Assembly (NCBI RefSeq): GCF_000380025.1
Contig: NZ_KB904182.1
Location: 1 to 64,000 of the forward strand
DNA: 64,000 bases
Direction of reading: 5' to 3'
Source of the DNA: Streptococcus entericus DSM 14446
Lineage (GTDB): Bacteria > Bacillota > Bacilli > Lactobacillales > Streptococcaceae
The position numbers and the translations under genes are program-made. Positions 25,857 to 34,535 of the stretch are shown here, one piece after another. How positions within the stretch are numbered: the first letter of the stretch is position 1; every line of letters begins with the position of its first letter. The notes below the pieces were generated by a model. The model had not been told where the DNA came from and searched no databases. It saw nothing but the letters and a program-made list of their open reading frames with translations.

Positions 25857-28077
25857 ACAAACATTTTTAATTTCTGGCATGACCTGCGCATCCTGTGCTG
25901 GAACCATCGAAGAGGCGGTCTCTAAGCTAGTGGGAGTTAGTGAAGCGACAGTCAATCTAGCTACAGAAAAATTGACGGTCACACGAGACACCAGCTTAAC
26001 TGAAGAAAAGATTTTAGCGACCATTGCTGAAGCTGGCTATCAAGGGCAGGTTTACGATGACAAGCTCAGTCTTTCTCAGGATGCGCGAGAAGACATCGAG
26101 TTAAGCGAATTAAAACGGCGTCTGTTTTGGTCTAGCCTCTTCACTCTGCCACTGTTTTATCTGACTATGGGTAGCATGATTGGTTTGCCTGTTCCAGCTG
26201 CTGTAGCACCTGATCGGGCGCCTCTGGCTTATCTAGCGGTCAATGTCATCCTGACCTTGCCTGTTGTCTGGGTGTCACGCTTGTTTTTTAAACGAGGATT
26301 TAGGGCATTGAGGACAGGTCATCCTAACATGGATAGCTTGGTAGCGGTGGCGACCTTATCCGCGCTCATTTATAGTTTTTACAACGCTTATCATGTCTTG
26401 CTGGGGCACGTGCACCATGTGCACCACCTCTATTTTGAGTCAGTTGCGGTTATTTTGACCTTGATGACCTTTGGCAAATACCTTGAAACCTTGTCCAAAG
26501 GACGAACCTCCCAAGCCTTGAAAAAGCTTCTTCGGTTATCTGCTAAGGAAGCAACAGTCATTCGCAACGGTAAGGCTTATCGGCTTCCTATTGAGGAGAT
26601 TGTTATCGGGGACGAACTTGAATTAGCCGCTGGGGAAAAAGTAGCCGTCGACGGTCAAGTCATCTGGGGACAATCAAGTATTGATGAAAGCCTGCTAACC
26701 GGCGAATCCTTGCCTGTTGAAAAGACAATCGGTTCTCCTGTTTATGCAGGTAGTGTCAATGGACAAGGCAGTCTACGCTACCGAGCAGAAAAAATCGGTT
26801 CTGAGACCCTCCTCGCACAAATTATTACCTTAGTAGAGGAAGCGCAAAGCAGCAAGCCTCCCATCGCTAAACTGGCTGACCAAGTGTCACGTATCTTTGT
26901 TCCAGTGGTGATGCTCCTTGCCGTGCTGACTGGTTTCTTTTGGTGGGTTGTGATGGGCCAATCTTTTGCTTTTGCCCTAACAACTGCCCTTGCGGTTCTG
27001 GTCATCGCCTGTCCTTGTGCTCTAGGATTGGCCACCCCAACCGCTATCATGGTAGGCACAGGACTGGCAGCAGAGCAGGGTGTCCTCTACAAACGAGGGG
27101 ACATGCTGGAACTAGCCCATCAGGTTGACACGATTGTGTTCGACAAGACAGGAACTCTGACCCTCGGCAACCCTCACCTCATGGCGACTAGGGCCTATCA
27201 TAAGACTCAGGAAGAAATCTTACAACTGGCTGCATCTTTGGAAAGACTCTCCCAGCACCCCTTGAGCCAGGCGGTACTTGCTGAAGCAGAGACTCAGGGG
27301 CTTGACCTATTACCAGTAGATGAGTTAGAGACCCTATCAGGCTATGGGTTATCTGGTAAAATCGCAGAGCAGGAGATATTGTTGGGAAATGAACGATTGA
27401 TGACAGAAAGAGGGGTCGCGATAACAGCAGCCCTCAATGACCTATCGCAGGCAACTGAAGCAGGGCAAACACCGATTTTTCTAGCAGTTGACGGAATCTT
27501 GTGGGGATTACTAACAGTCGCAGATCCCATCCGTTCAGAAGCCTTATCCACCGTCAAGCAACTCCAATCCGCAGGCTACGCTGTTGTCATGCTGACCGGT
27601 GACCACGAGAAAACAGCGTCAGCTATTGCCAAAAAACTAGGCATAACGGATGTCATTAGTCAGGTACTACCTCAGGATAAAGCCAGTGTTGTAGCCAGTT
27701 TACAAGCAAAAGGGCGACGGGTTGCTATGGTGGGCGATGGAATCAATGATGCCCCTGCTTTAACCCTAGCCGATGTCGGCATCGCCATCGGAGCTGGGGC
27801 AGATATTGCCATTGAAGCAGCAGATATCGTCCTGATGACCGCTGATTTAACGGCCTTGCTCAAAGTCTTTGCCATCAGTCGTTTGACCCTGCGAGCCATC
27901 AAACAAAATCTCTTTCTAGCCTTTATTTATAATATTTTAGCCATTCCAGTAGCGATGGGCGTGCTCCACTTCTTTGGTGGACCGCTTCTTGATCCAATGC
28001 TAGCAGGCCTTGCCATGAGCTTGAGCTCGGTATCTGTTCTGACAAATACACTACGGCTCAGGCGACAAGCTAGCTAA
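25849..28077 (+). CDS. copA: Copper-exporting P1B-type ATPase CopA
   Basis: A 742-residue copper efflux pump in the cytoplasmic membrane. The N-terminal heavy-metal domain has GMTCASC (about 11-17). The TGES actuator motif appears as LLTGESLPVE, the ion-path motif as CPC in ACPCALGL (about 388-395), the phosphorylation site as DKTGTLT (about 431), HP as SQHPLS, and the hinge as GDGINDAP. Odd feature: a His-rich loop, HVHHVHHL, between early helices on the outer side. ATG 25849 has AAAGGAGG and is coupled to copY. Confidence 0.97.
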   Translation: MVKQTFLISGMTCASCAGTIEEAVSKLVGVSEATVNLATEKLTVTRDTSLTEEKILATIAEAGYQGQVYDDKLSLSQDAREDIELSELKRRLFWSSLFTLPLFYLTMGSMIGLPVPAAVAPDRAPLAYLAVNVILTLPVVWVSRLFFKRGFRALRTGHPNMDSLVAVATLSALIYSFYNAYHVLLGHVHHVHHLYFESVAVILTLMTFGKYLETLSKGRTSQALKKLLRLSAKEATVIRNGKAYRLPIEEIVIGDELELAAGEKVAVDGQVIWGQSSIDESLLTGESLPVEKTIGSPVYAGSVNGQGSLRYRAEKIGSETLLAQIITLVEEAQSSKPPIAKLADQVSRIFVPVVMLLAVLTGFFWWVVMGQSFAFALTTALAVLVIACPCALGLATPTAIMVGTGLAAEQGVLYKRGDMLELAHQVDTIVFDKTGTLTLGNPHLMATRAYHKTQEEILQLAASLERLSQHPLSQAVLAEAETQGLDLLPVDELETLSGYGLSGKIAEQEILLGNERLMTERGVAITAALNDLSQATEAGQTPIFLAVDGILWGLLTVADPIRSEALSTVKQLQSAGYAVVMLTGDHEKTASAIAKKLGITDVISQVLPQDKASVVASLQAKGRRVAMVGDGINDAPALTLADVGIAIGAGADIAIEAADIVLMTADLTALLKVFAISRLTLRAIKQNLFLAFIYNILAIPVAMGVLHFFGGPLLDPMLAGLAMSLSSVSVLTNTLRLRRQAS

Positions 28078-28152
28078 GGCACAACCTTACCTAAACCGTT
28101 AACATTAATCATTCAAAAGAGAGTCTGCTAATACAGACACAAGGAGCAAATT

Positions 28153-28347
28153 ATGGAAAAAACATATTCTATCTCAGGTCTCAAATGCCAAGGCTGTGTC
28201 AATACCGTCACCGAAAAACTGCTGGCGTTGAAAACTGTCGATGCTGTTCATGTTAATTTGGAGGATAAGCAAATTACCGTTACAGGAACAGCCTGGAAAA
28301 TGACCCTCAATCGTGCCTTAAAAGGCACTAAGTTTAGGATTGACTAA
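28153..28347 (+). CDS. copZ: Copper chaperone CopZ
   Basis: A 64-residue single heavy-metal-associated domain that carries Cu(I) in the cytosol and delivers it to CopA or CopY. The metal site reads GLKCQGC instead of the more usual GMTCxxC, keeping both cysteines. Third gene of the operon, 75 bp after copA, with SD AAGGAG; a terminator follows. Confidence 0.93.
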   Translation: MEKTYSISGLKCQGCVNTVTEKLLALKTVDAVHVNLEDKQITVTGTAWKMTLNRALKGTKFRID

Positions 28348-28364
28348 GTCGTTTTGTTGATTTT

Positions 28365-28412
28365 AAAAGCCGTCTCTCTGTTAGCTTGTCTGAAATGCAG
28401 GGACGGCTTTTA
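28365..28412 (+). terminator. Terminator of the cop operon
   Basis: Arms AAAAGCCGTC/GACGGCTTTT with a long loop. The 3' tract is TTTTAAG. Confidence 0.7.
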
Positions 28413-28506
28413 AGTTATGTGGTAATCGTTTTGAAAAAACTGATTTCAATGTAGCGTTTTCAGTAGTTTCATGGTAAACTAGAGAAAACGAAGACAAGGA
28501 GAGTCT

Positions 28507-29160
28507 ATGGACGTTTGGGGCATCTTAAACATTATCGGGACGGTAGCTTTTGCCATCTCAGGGGCTATCGTGGCCATGGAAGAAGAATTTGATATTCTTG
28601 GCGTGTTTATTCTCGGATTTGTCACCGCTTTTGGGGGAGGTGCTGTCAGAAACTTGCTCATTGGTTTGCCAGTGTCTACGCTCTGGGGGCAAGAGGTCGA
28701 ATTTCACATTGCCATGATCGTGATCCTGCTTCTTTTTTTCCTGCCTCATCTGGTCGACAAGCATTGGAAGCGGGCAGATGTAGTTGCAGATGCGATTGGT
28801 CTAGCAGCGTTTTCGATAAAAGGCGCCTTGCATGCCCAAAATCAAGGGTGGTCATTGAGTGCAGTTATCGTGGCGGCTGTTTTAACAGGAGCAGGAGGCG
28901 GTATTATCCGCGATATGTTAGCTGGACGTAAACCAGCCGTATTGCAAACTGAGGTCTATGCTGGCTGGTCAATTTTAGCTGCTATCTTGATTCATTTCAG
29001 AGTGGTTAACAACGACTTCGGTTACTACCTTTTAGCGGTGTTAATTGTGACCTTACGGATGCTTGGTTATAAACGAGGCTGGCATCTTCCAAAATCCAAA
29101 TGGCAAGCCGACAGCTCGTCTTACTACGTTGACACCCCCTCAAATGAGGATATCGTATAA
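28507..29160 (+). CDS. TRIC-type channel family membrane protein (UPF0126)
   Basis: A 217-residue membrane protein with seven helices in two related halves. Each half has a Gly-rich kink followed by an Arg: AFGGGAVRNLL in the first and GAGGGIIRDMLAG in the second, diagnostic of the UPF0126/TRIC family. Prokaryotic members form trimeric cation channels in vitro; others are annotated as glycine transporters. The substrate here is unknown. It starts after AAGGAGAG; the next gene begins 11 bp after its stop, so they share a transcript. Confidence 0.88.
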   Translation: MDVWGILNIIGTVAFAISGAIVAMEEEFDILGVFILGFVTAFGGGAVRNLLIGLPVSTLWGQEVEFHIAMIVILLLFFLPHLVDKHWKRADVVADAIGLAAFSIKGALHAQNQGWSLSAVIVAAVLTGAGGGIIRDMLAGRKPAVLQTEVYAGWSILAAILIHFRVVNNDFGYYLLAVLIVTLRMLGYKRGWHLPKSKWQADSSSYYVDTPSNEDIV

Positions 29161-29171
29161 AGGAGATTGAT

Positions 29172-29996
29172 ATGACTGTTAAACTGATTGCTATTGATAT
29201 GGATGGCACCTTGCTCGATAGCCAAAAGCAACTGCCACAAGAAAATATCCGAGCACTAAAAGAAGCGACTGAGGCTGGCATCAAGGTCGTCATCTGTACA
29301 GGACGCCCCTTGGTGGGGGTCAAGCCTTTCTTTGAGCAGCTTGACGTTTCTCCAGACGACTACGTCATTGTCAACAACGGCTGTTCCACCCATAAACGAC
29401 AAGACTGGGAACTGGTTGATGACTTTCATTTAACTCCTGAGGAACTGACCTACCTCTATCATCTCCAGGAAGATATTCCTGGGGTTCAGTTGACCGCATT
29501 TGATACCGACCACTATTATGTCGTGGCACAGGAACCGCTACCGATTATCACTTGGGACGCTGGCTTGGTGTTTACAGAGCCAGTTTGTGTTAGTTTGGAG
29601 GAATTGCTGAGCAAGGATGTGACCTACTTTGAAGCTATGATTGTTGGTGAGGCAGCTGATTTAGATCCTTTCCAAGAAACTTACGAAGCTGTCTTGTCAG
29701 AACGATTTAGCACCGTTCGTAGCCAACACTATATCTTTGAAACCATGCCTAAAGGAGCAACCAAGGCAACCGCCCTAGCCAAACTAGCTGACAAGCTCGG
29801 CTATGCTCCCGAAGAAGTTATGGCCTTAGGCGATGCCAACAATGACCTCGAAATGCTTAGTTATGCCGGCTACAGTGTCGCCATGGGCAATAGCCCAGAC
29901 CATGTTAAGGCGCTGGCAAAATATGTGACTGGAACAAACGATGAGGCTGGTGTGGCCCAAGCCATTGACCGCTGGGCACTAAAAAAAGGTTATTAA
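29172..29996 (+). CDS. Cof-type HAD-IIB sugar phosphatase (YidA-like)
   Basis: A 274-residue HAD hydrolase with motif I IDMDGTLLD, motif II VICTGRP, Lys in KGATKATA and motif IV ALGDANNDLEML. A C2-type cap lies in the middle. Such enzymes dephosphorylate sugar phosphates and flavin precursors. SD AAAGGAGA. Partner of the upstream TRIC gene in a two-gene operon. Confidence 0.93.
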   Translation: MTVKLIAIDMDGTLLDSQKQLPQENIRALKEATEAGIKVVICTGRPLVGVKPFFEQLDVSPDDYVIVNNGCSTHKRQDWELVDDFHLTPEELTYLYHLQEDIPGVQLTAFDTDHYYVVAQEPLPIITWDAGLVFTEPVCVSLEELLSKDVTYFEAMIVGEAADLDPFQETYEAVLSERFSTVRSQHYIFETMPKGATKATALAKLADKLGYAPEEVMALGDANNDLEMLSYAGYSVAMGNSPDHVKALAKYVTGTNDEAGVAQAIDRWALKKGY

Positions 29997-30013
29997 ATCA
30001 CTGATTGGAGAGG

Positions 30014-30045
30014 GCGATAAACCTGATAAACGTTTATCGCTTTTG
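30014..30045 (+). terminator. Terminator of the TRIC-HAD operon
   Basis: GCGATAAA/TTTATCGC stem with an 11-base loop, then TTTTG. Confidence 0.75.
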
Positions 30046-30046
30046 C

Positions 30047-30074
30047 TTGACAAAAAAAGAAAATCTGATAAAAT
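30047..30074 (+). promoter_or_regulatory. Strong promoter of the small membrane protein unit
   Basis: -35 TTGACA, 16 bp, extended -10 TGaTAAAAT, near consensus. Confidence 0.85.
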
Positions 30075-30110
30075 GAAAGCGAATACAACAAGTCGTAGGA
30101 GGTAGTTCCG

Positions 30111-30173
30111 ATGGACAACTTTATTCTGTGGTTAGAGTCATTTTTTGCCGTTTATTCAGAAAGGAAAAGATGA
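30111..30173 (+). CDS. 20-residue leader peptide coupled to the next gene
   Basis: A 21-codon frame (MDNFILWLESFFAVYSERKR then TGA) with a strong SD, AGGAGGT, six bases before the ATG. Its stop overlaps the ATGATG of the next gene, so ribosomes ending here can restart at once. The peptide is amphipathic or hydrophobic with a basic end, and could act as a tiny membrane protein or only as a translation coupler. Recognised from the sequence; no family known to me. Confidence 0.55.
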   Translation: MDNFILWLESFFAVYSERKR

Positions 30174-30580
30174 TGACAAAGCCTCATTTCCCTCTCCTCT
30201 GTTACCTACTGAGCTTTCTTCTCCCTTGGTTGCAGGTTTATGACTTTCTGACGTTAGGTGGTCCTTTCAGCGAGGAAGAACGCGACAGAGTTTTTGCTGG
30301 CTGGGAGATAGCCCTGCGCTATTGGTATGTCTTTCTGGCTTTCCTTGTACTTTTGGGCTTAGCTGATTACCTGAAACGGCGCTTTCTGCTTCTAGTCGCC
30401 TCGATTGTCTTTGTTATTCTCTTGCTTTGGGTCGTTACATTTGGTGACTTGCTTAATGTCACGCCATTAGACTACTTGGCACTCTTTCGCTATTACAGTT
30501 TCAGTTATATTAAGGTGGGGTATTTTATTCATGCTTTGGCAGGAGGTTTCCTACTTCGTCGACTTTATCAATCAATCTAA
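30173..30580 (+). CDS. Small four-helix membrane protein, unknown function
   Basis: A 135-residue hydrophobic protein with about four membrane helices (LLCYLLSFLLPWLQVY, YWYVFLAFLVLLGL, FLLLVASIVFVILLLW, VGYFIHALAGGFLL). No recognised family. The start is the second ATG of ATGATG; the first (30170) is equally possible. SD AAAGGAAA lies within the leader frame. It shares a bidirectional terminator with the convergent TetR gene. Confidence 0.6.
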   Translation: MTKPHFPLLCYLLSFLLPWLQVYDFLTLGGPFSEEERDRVFAGWEIALRYWYVFLAFLVLLGLADYLKRRFLLLVASIVFVILLLWVVTFGDLLNVTPLDYLALFRYYSFSYIKVGYFIHALAGGFLLRRLYQSI

Positions 30581-30612
30581 GAAAAAATCAGCCAAAGAGC
30601 TGATTTTTTCTT
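30581..30612. terminator. Bidirectional terminator membrane protein/TetR
   Basis: Perfect 12-bp stem GAAAAAATCAGC/GCTGATTTTTTC. Confidence 0.9.
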
Positions 30613-31171
30613 ATTGTGGCAAAAGAGGTAGTCCCATATTAGCCATTTCTTCAACTGAAACAACCATGCCATCAGCAATCCATTTGCCCAGCATCGCGAT
30701 AATGGCATTGCTGAAAAATGATGTGGTGTAACTGGAACACTTTTTCCGACAGAGGCGTTGGTAGGCTCTGAAGCGTTTGGCAACTGCACTAGTCAGCAAC
30801 TGTTGAAACTGCTGCTGGAAGGCTAAACGAAAAATCTGGACATGGCTCTTGGCTTCATTGAGTAGATAGGACCAGGCTTGAACAACCTGTGTTTTAAGAT
30901 CAAACTGACTCAGCCCCCGAAAAATCCCATGCAGTGTTCTGGAAAGCAGCTTTGAAAAAATCTCTTCTTTATTCTTGTAATGGCGGTAGAAAGCATTGCG
31001 CGACACACCCGCCCTAACAACGAGCTCTGAGACGGTGATTTGTGCAATCGGTTTTTTCTCCAATAAGCACAACAAAGCCGTCTCCAGTGCTTCTCTGGTG
31101 ACTTGCTTGGCCTCTAAATTTGCTTGCTTGAGATTATTCAAGGAATTTTGGGATAGAATTTTTTCAGGCAT
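30611..31171 (-). CDS. TetR/AcrR family regulator
   Basis: A 186-residue TetR-type repressor. The N-terminal HTH is at about 28-72: KPIAQITVSELVVRAGVS then RNAFYRHYKNKEEIF. The C-terminal ligand/dimer domain shows no family-specific mark. It is divergent from the degV gene and could control it or itself through the 120-bp space between them; an inverted repeat there is listed separately. Confidence 0.9.
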   Translation of the reverse strand: MPEKILSQNSLNNLKQANLEAKQVTREALETALLCLLEKKPIAQITVSELVVRAGVSRNAFYRHYKNKEEIFSKLLSRTLHGIFRGLSQFDLKTQVVQAWSYLLNEAKSHVQIFRLAFQQQFQQLLTSAVAKRFRAYQRLCRKKCSSYTTSFFSNAIIAMLGKWIADGMVVSVEEMANMGLPLLPQ

Positions 31172-31230
31172 GACAGTCTCTTTCTTTGTGTGACAGCCGA
31201 TTTTCTCAGCCAGAAAACCGCTCTCTCTTA

Positions 31231-31239
31231 TGGTATAAT
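31231..31239 (+). promoter_or_regulatory. Extended -10 of degV
   Basis: TGgTATAAT 53 bp before the DegV start; -35 unclear. Confidence 0.6.
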
Positions 31240-31248
31240 TGTAGTAAA

Positions 31249-31264
31249 GACAACAACATTTGTC
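31249..31264. promoter_or_regulatory. Inverted repeat, possible TetR-family operator
   Basis: GACAA-CAACAT-TTGTC lies just downstream of the degV transcript start. Position suits repression, but the arms are only 5 bp. Confidence 0.3.
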
Positions 31265-31291
31265 AAGTTATGAACAGTTGGAGGAAAAGTG

Positions 31292-32134
31292 ATGACCTGG
31301 AAAATTATTGTTGATTCAGGATGTAACTTTAGAGAATTACCAAATTTAGCGGCAGGAGTACAATTTGTCAATGTCCCACTGACCATTCAGGTAGGGGAGC
31401 AAATTTTTGTGGACGATGCAGGTCTTGATATTGACCAGATGATGGACTTGATGTACGCAACGCCAACCGCTTCAAAATCGGCCTGCCCTAGCCCTGAGGC
31501 TTACCGTCAAGCGCTTGAGGGGGCCAGCAAAGCCATCATTATTACTATCACAGGAACCTTGTCTGGAAGCAATAACAGTGCTCGCCTAGGTTCGGAGATG
31601 TACCTTGAAGAGCACCCAGAGGCGCAGGTTCACATTTTTGATTCCTTATCAGCTGGTGGTGAGCAAGATCTGCTAGCCCTAAAGCTAAACGACTTGATTG
31701 CAAGCGGTCTTGGTTTTGAAGACGTTGTAGCTGAACTAAAAACCTATCACCGCAGCACCAAACTGGCTTTTGCTCTTGCTAAAGTTGATAATCTCGTTAA
31801 AAACGGGCGCTTGAGCAAGCTCGTTGGAACAGTCGTCGGTTTGCTCAATATCCGCATGGTCGGTCAAGCCAGCGACGAAGGGACCTTGGAATTGCTCCAA
31901 AAAGCTCGCGGGCAAAAGAAAGCTGTTACGGCAGTCATTGAGGAAATGGTTAAAGCTGGCTACAAAGGTGGCAGGGTTATGATTTCCCACCGTAACAACG
32001 ACAAAATTTGTGAACAAATCACAGAAGGGCTAACAGCAAAGTTCCCTAACGCGACCATTCAGTCTATTCCAACCAGCGGTCTCTGCAGTTTTTATGCAGA
32101 AGAAGGCGGCATTTTGTTGGGATACGAGATTTAG
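31292..32134 (+). CDS. DegV family fatty-acid-binding protein
   Basis: A 280-residue DegV protein (FakB-like), which holds a fatty acid for phosphorylation by FakA. The N-terminus WKIIVDSGCNF, the Ser/Thr ITGTLSGSNNSA loop (about 92-103) and a C-terminal Gly-rich end are typical. The ATG is favoured over the preceding GTG because GGAGG lies 7 bases before it. Which fatty acid it binds is not visible. Confidence 0.87.
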   Translation: MTWKIIVDSGCNFRELPNLAAGVQFVNVPLTIQVGEQIFVDDAGLDIDQMMDLMYATPTASKSACPSPEAYRQALEGASKAIIITITGTLSGSNNSARLGSEMYLEEHPEAQVHIFDSLSAGGEQDLLALKLNDLIASGLGFEDVVAELKTYHRSTKLAFALAKVDNLVKNGRLSKLVGTVVGLLNIRMVGQASDEGTLELLQKARGQKKAVTAVIEEMVKAGYKGGRVMISHRNNDKICEQITEGLTAKFPNATIQSIPTSGLCSFYAEEGGILLGYEI

Positions 32135-32182
32135 TTTACCTGACAATAAAAAACTTAACAGTTACCCCTTAAAACAAGGCTA

Positions 32183-32232
32183 AAAAAACACTCCTGTTGC
32201 ATCTAGTAAACTAGCAACATGGAGTGTTTTTT
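32183..32232 (+). terminator. Terminator of degV
   Basis: Strong stem AAAAAACACTCC...GTTGC/GCAAC...GGAGTGTTTTTT, usable from both strands. Confidence 0.9.
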
Positions 32233-32288
32233 ACTGTGGCGAGAAAGACCTCACCCAGCAATCACTTGTTAAGCAAAAGTCTTATCTC

Positions 32289-32960
32289 TTATTCTGAAGT
32301 CGCCGTTTCATTGCTTTGAGACCCAGTGGATTGAACTGAACTGGTTGGTGATTCAACCGCCGGTGCCACTGGCTGAGTGGGAACAATGACCGCCTCAGTT
32401 CTTGGTTCTGGCTGAACTGGGACGGTAGGGGTAAGCGTTTCAGCTACCGTTTCAACTGTCGTCTCCGACTGAACCGGAGGAACATACAAAACATTTAGTC
32501 TTGCTTGTAATTCTTCCTTCTTGCTTACTGTTTTTATCGTACCAACCAGAGCGCGAGCTTCCGCAATGTAAGACTGATAACCGTAAGTTTCAGCTAAAAC
32601 AACTGCTTCTTCAGCCTCAGAAATACGAGTAATCTCAGCTTCTAGCTCTGTTAACCGTTGAGCCAAGGCGGTCTTCTTCTCGCTATCTTCCAGAGTTCGA
32701 TAATCCTCCTTCAACTTCTCAAGCAGATCAGCCTTAGGCGTTTTTTCGAGCGCTTCAAGGCGCTTTATCCATTCATCCAAGGCTGCATCTGTTTTAGGAA
32801 CTTTTTTAGATGCTGCTTTGGAAGTTTGCACTGTTTTTGGACGGCTGGATGCTGTCTGTGCTTGCTTTTGATGATGGAAAAGGTAAATCAAGACAAATAA
32901 ACCGATGAGGACGAGGCTTAAAATGAAATAAAAAATTTCAGACAAGGACGTTTTTTTCAT
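32289..32960 (-). CDS. Membrane-anchored coiled-coil protein with Pro/Thr/Val-rich tail
   Basis: A 223-residue protein with an N-terminal membrane helix (FYFILSLVLIGLFVLIYLF, about 10-28) and no lipobox. An alpha-helical Glu/Lys/Leu-rich region (60-160) containing LAQRLTELEAEI follows, then a low-complexity tail rich in Pro, Thr, Val and Gln. It probably extends outside the membrane like other streptococcal wall-spanning proteins. No family is recognised and no SD is strong. Its promoter overlaps the end of the HD gene. Confidence 0.65.
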   Translation of the reverse strand: MKKTSLSEIFYFILSLVLIGLFVLIYLFHHQKQAQTASSRPKTVQTSKAASKKVPKTDAALDEWIKRLEALEKTPKADLLEKLKEDYRTLEDSEKKTALAQRLTELEAEITRISEAEEAVVLAETYGYQSYIAEARALVGTIKTVSKKEELQARLNVLYVPPVQSETTVETVAETLTPTVPVQPEPRTEAVIVPTQPVAPAVESPTSSVQSTGSQSNETATSE

Positions 32961-33104
32961 GAGATGACTTTTGGCTCTTTCTAGGATTTTGTAGTAATAA
33001 GGAAAATATTCAGTTAACGGTTGGGTTGCGCTAAAGCCTCAGCACCAAAAAAGTGATTAGAGTAAGGCGTTTACCGCGAACATTAAAATATAACCATCTT
33101 TTCC

Positions 33105-33132
33105 ATTATACCACAAAAGTCTCAGTGGTCAA
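33105..33132 (-). promoter_or_regulatory. Promoter of the coiled-coil protein gene
   Basis: Minus strand: -35 TTGACC, 16 bp, extended -10 TGgTATAAT. The predicted leader is about 140 nt long. Confidence 0.75.
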
Positions 33133-34433
33133 CGGTCTTTGGGATTGAAATGACCGTTTTTTATTTGCTGTTGAAAGGCTTGTTTATCAAGGTTAAATAA
33201 ATCACCTGTGTTGAGCATCTCTTTTGGAAAATAGAATCGGCGATCGCCGTGTGTTGAGCCCGTTAAGCTAGACACCAAGGGTGACAAGGTCGACAGCTCT
33301 GCTATTGCCCCATTTTTCTCAATAATGCTAATCTCAGTCCGAGGTTTTTTGGCAGTCGGACGGTAGATGTCGTAAGGCAAATCAAAGTTGTAGTGCACAG
33401 CACTGTAATAGTCAGCATCAAAGCCAACAGCAGTAAGGCATTCTCGTAAGTCATCTAAACGATCTTTGTGTTCTTCATCAAAAGTAACGGACTTAAAGAC
33501 CTTGCGATTGATGAATCGGCTGGCCAAATCGGCTAATATCTTATCAGAGCTCGTCATCCACAGTTGAAAATAAGCATTCATCACCCCATCATCCAAGCGG
33601 AGGTAATCGTTAAGGTCGTACCGTCTCTCAAAGAATGGAATGAGATTGGGTGAGGTCATCCGAAAATAGTCTTTATGTTCAGGGTAGAGTACCTTGGCTC
33701 GCTTAAATAAATTTTGAAGGAGAACTTCCATCGCACGGCTGGCAGGGTGAAAATAGACCTGCATGTACATCTGATAGCGCCTGATCAGGTAATCTTCCAC
33801 CGCATGAAGACCACTATGAGCAAAAGCGATGCCGTTTTTCAAGGGCTGAATAATACTAAGGATGCGAGTCAGATCAAACTGCCCATAGCTAACACCTGTG
33901 AAGTAGGAATCTCTCAGCAAATAATCCATGCGATCAGCATCAATCTGGCTCGAAATCAATTCCTCAACCTGTTTATTAGGGTAGGTATGACCGATAACTG
34001 AAGCGACTTTTTCTGGAAAATCAAGAGACACTTTACAAAGCACCTGGTGAATGTCTGTTTCAGGACTGGTAATGATTTGCCGAGTAACCTGCTCATGGTC
34101 CGTATCAAACAAGCGCTCAAAGGTGTGAGAATAAGCCCCATGCCCAATATCGTGGAGCAGGGCTGCGGTCATGGCAAGAAGGCTGTCCTCGCTCTTCCAG
34201 ATATGAGGGTACGTCGTGTTAAATCGTTGCACTATACGACGTGTAATGTCATAGACCCCTAAACAATGGGAAAAACGGCTATGTTCACCTCCGTGAAAGG
34301 TATAGCCTGTTGTCCCCAACTGTTTGATGCGACGTAAACGTTGAAATTCCTTTGTATTGATCAACTCATAGATGACCCGCTCAGTGATAACGATATCATT
34401 ATGAACAGAATCACGAAAAATCTTTTCTCTCAT
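33129..34433 (-). CDS. HD-domain phosphohydrolase (YwfO/dGTPase-like)
   Basis: A 434-residue HD-superfamily enzyme. Metal ligands are visible: SRFSHCLGVYDITRRI (first His, about 62) and LLHDIGHGAYSH (HD pair, about 105), then the conserved ISSQIDADRMDYLLRDS segment (about 165-181). Relatives cleave dNTPs or related nucleotides to nucleosides and triphosphate. The last third is a family-specific C-terminal domain. Neighbouring genes have no shared pathway. No SD stands out clearly. Confidence 0.87.
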   Translation of the reverse strand: MREKIFRDSVHNDIVITERVIYELINTKEFQRLRRIKQLGTTGYTFHGGEHSRFSHCLGVYDITRRIVQRFNTTYPHIWKSEDSLLAMTAALLHDIGHGAYSHTFERLFDTDHEQVTRQIITSPETDIHQVLCKVSLDFPEKVASVIGHTYPNKQVEELISSQIDADRMDYLLRDSYFTGVSYGQFDLTRILSIIQPLKNGIAFAHSGLHAVEDYLIRRYQMYMQVYFHPASRAMEVLLQNLFKRAKVLYPEHKDYFRMTSPNLIPFFERRYDLNDYLRLDDGVMNAYFQLWMTSSDKILADLASRFINRKVFKSVTFDEEHKDRLDDLRECLTAVGFDADYYSAVHYNFDLPYDIYRPTAKKPRTEISIIEKNGAIAELSTLSPLVSSLTGSTHGDRRFYFPKEMLNTGDLFNLDKQAFQQQIKNGHFNPKDR

Positions 34434-34486
34434 AGAGCTATTATATCAAAAAATGTGATAAATCAACTAAAAATGCTGGTTAACAG

Positions 34487-34525
34487 CAAAAAAACAGCCT
34501 TATCCTTAGTGGATAAGGGCTGTTT
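34487..34525 (-). terminator. Terminator of hup
   Basis: Minus strand: ACAGCCC-TTATCC, loop, GGATAAGGCTGT, then seven Ts; one bulged base. Confidence 0.85.
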
Positions 34526-34535
34526 AAGATACTGC

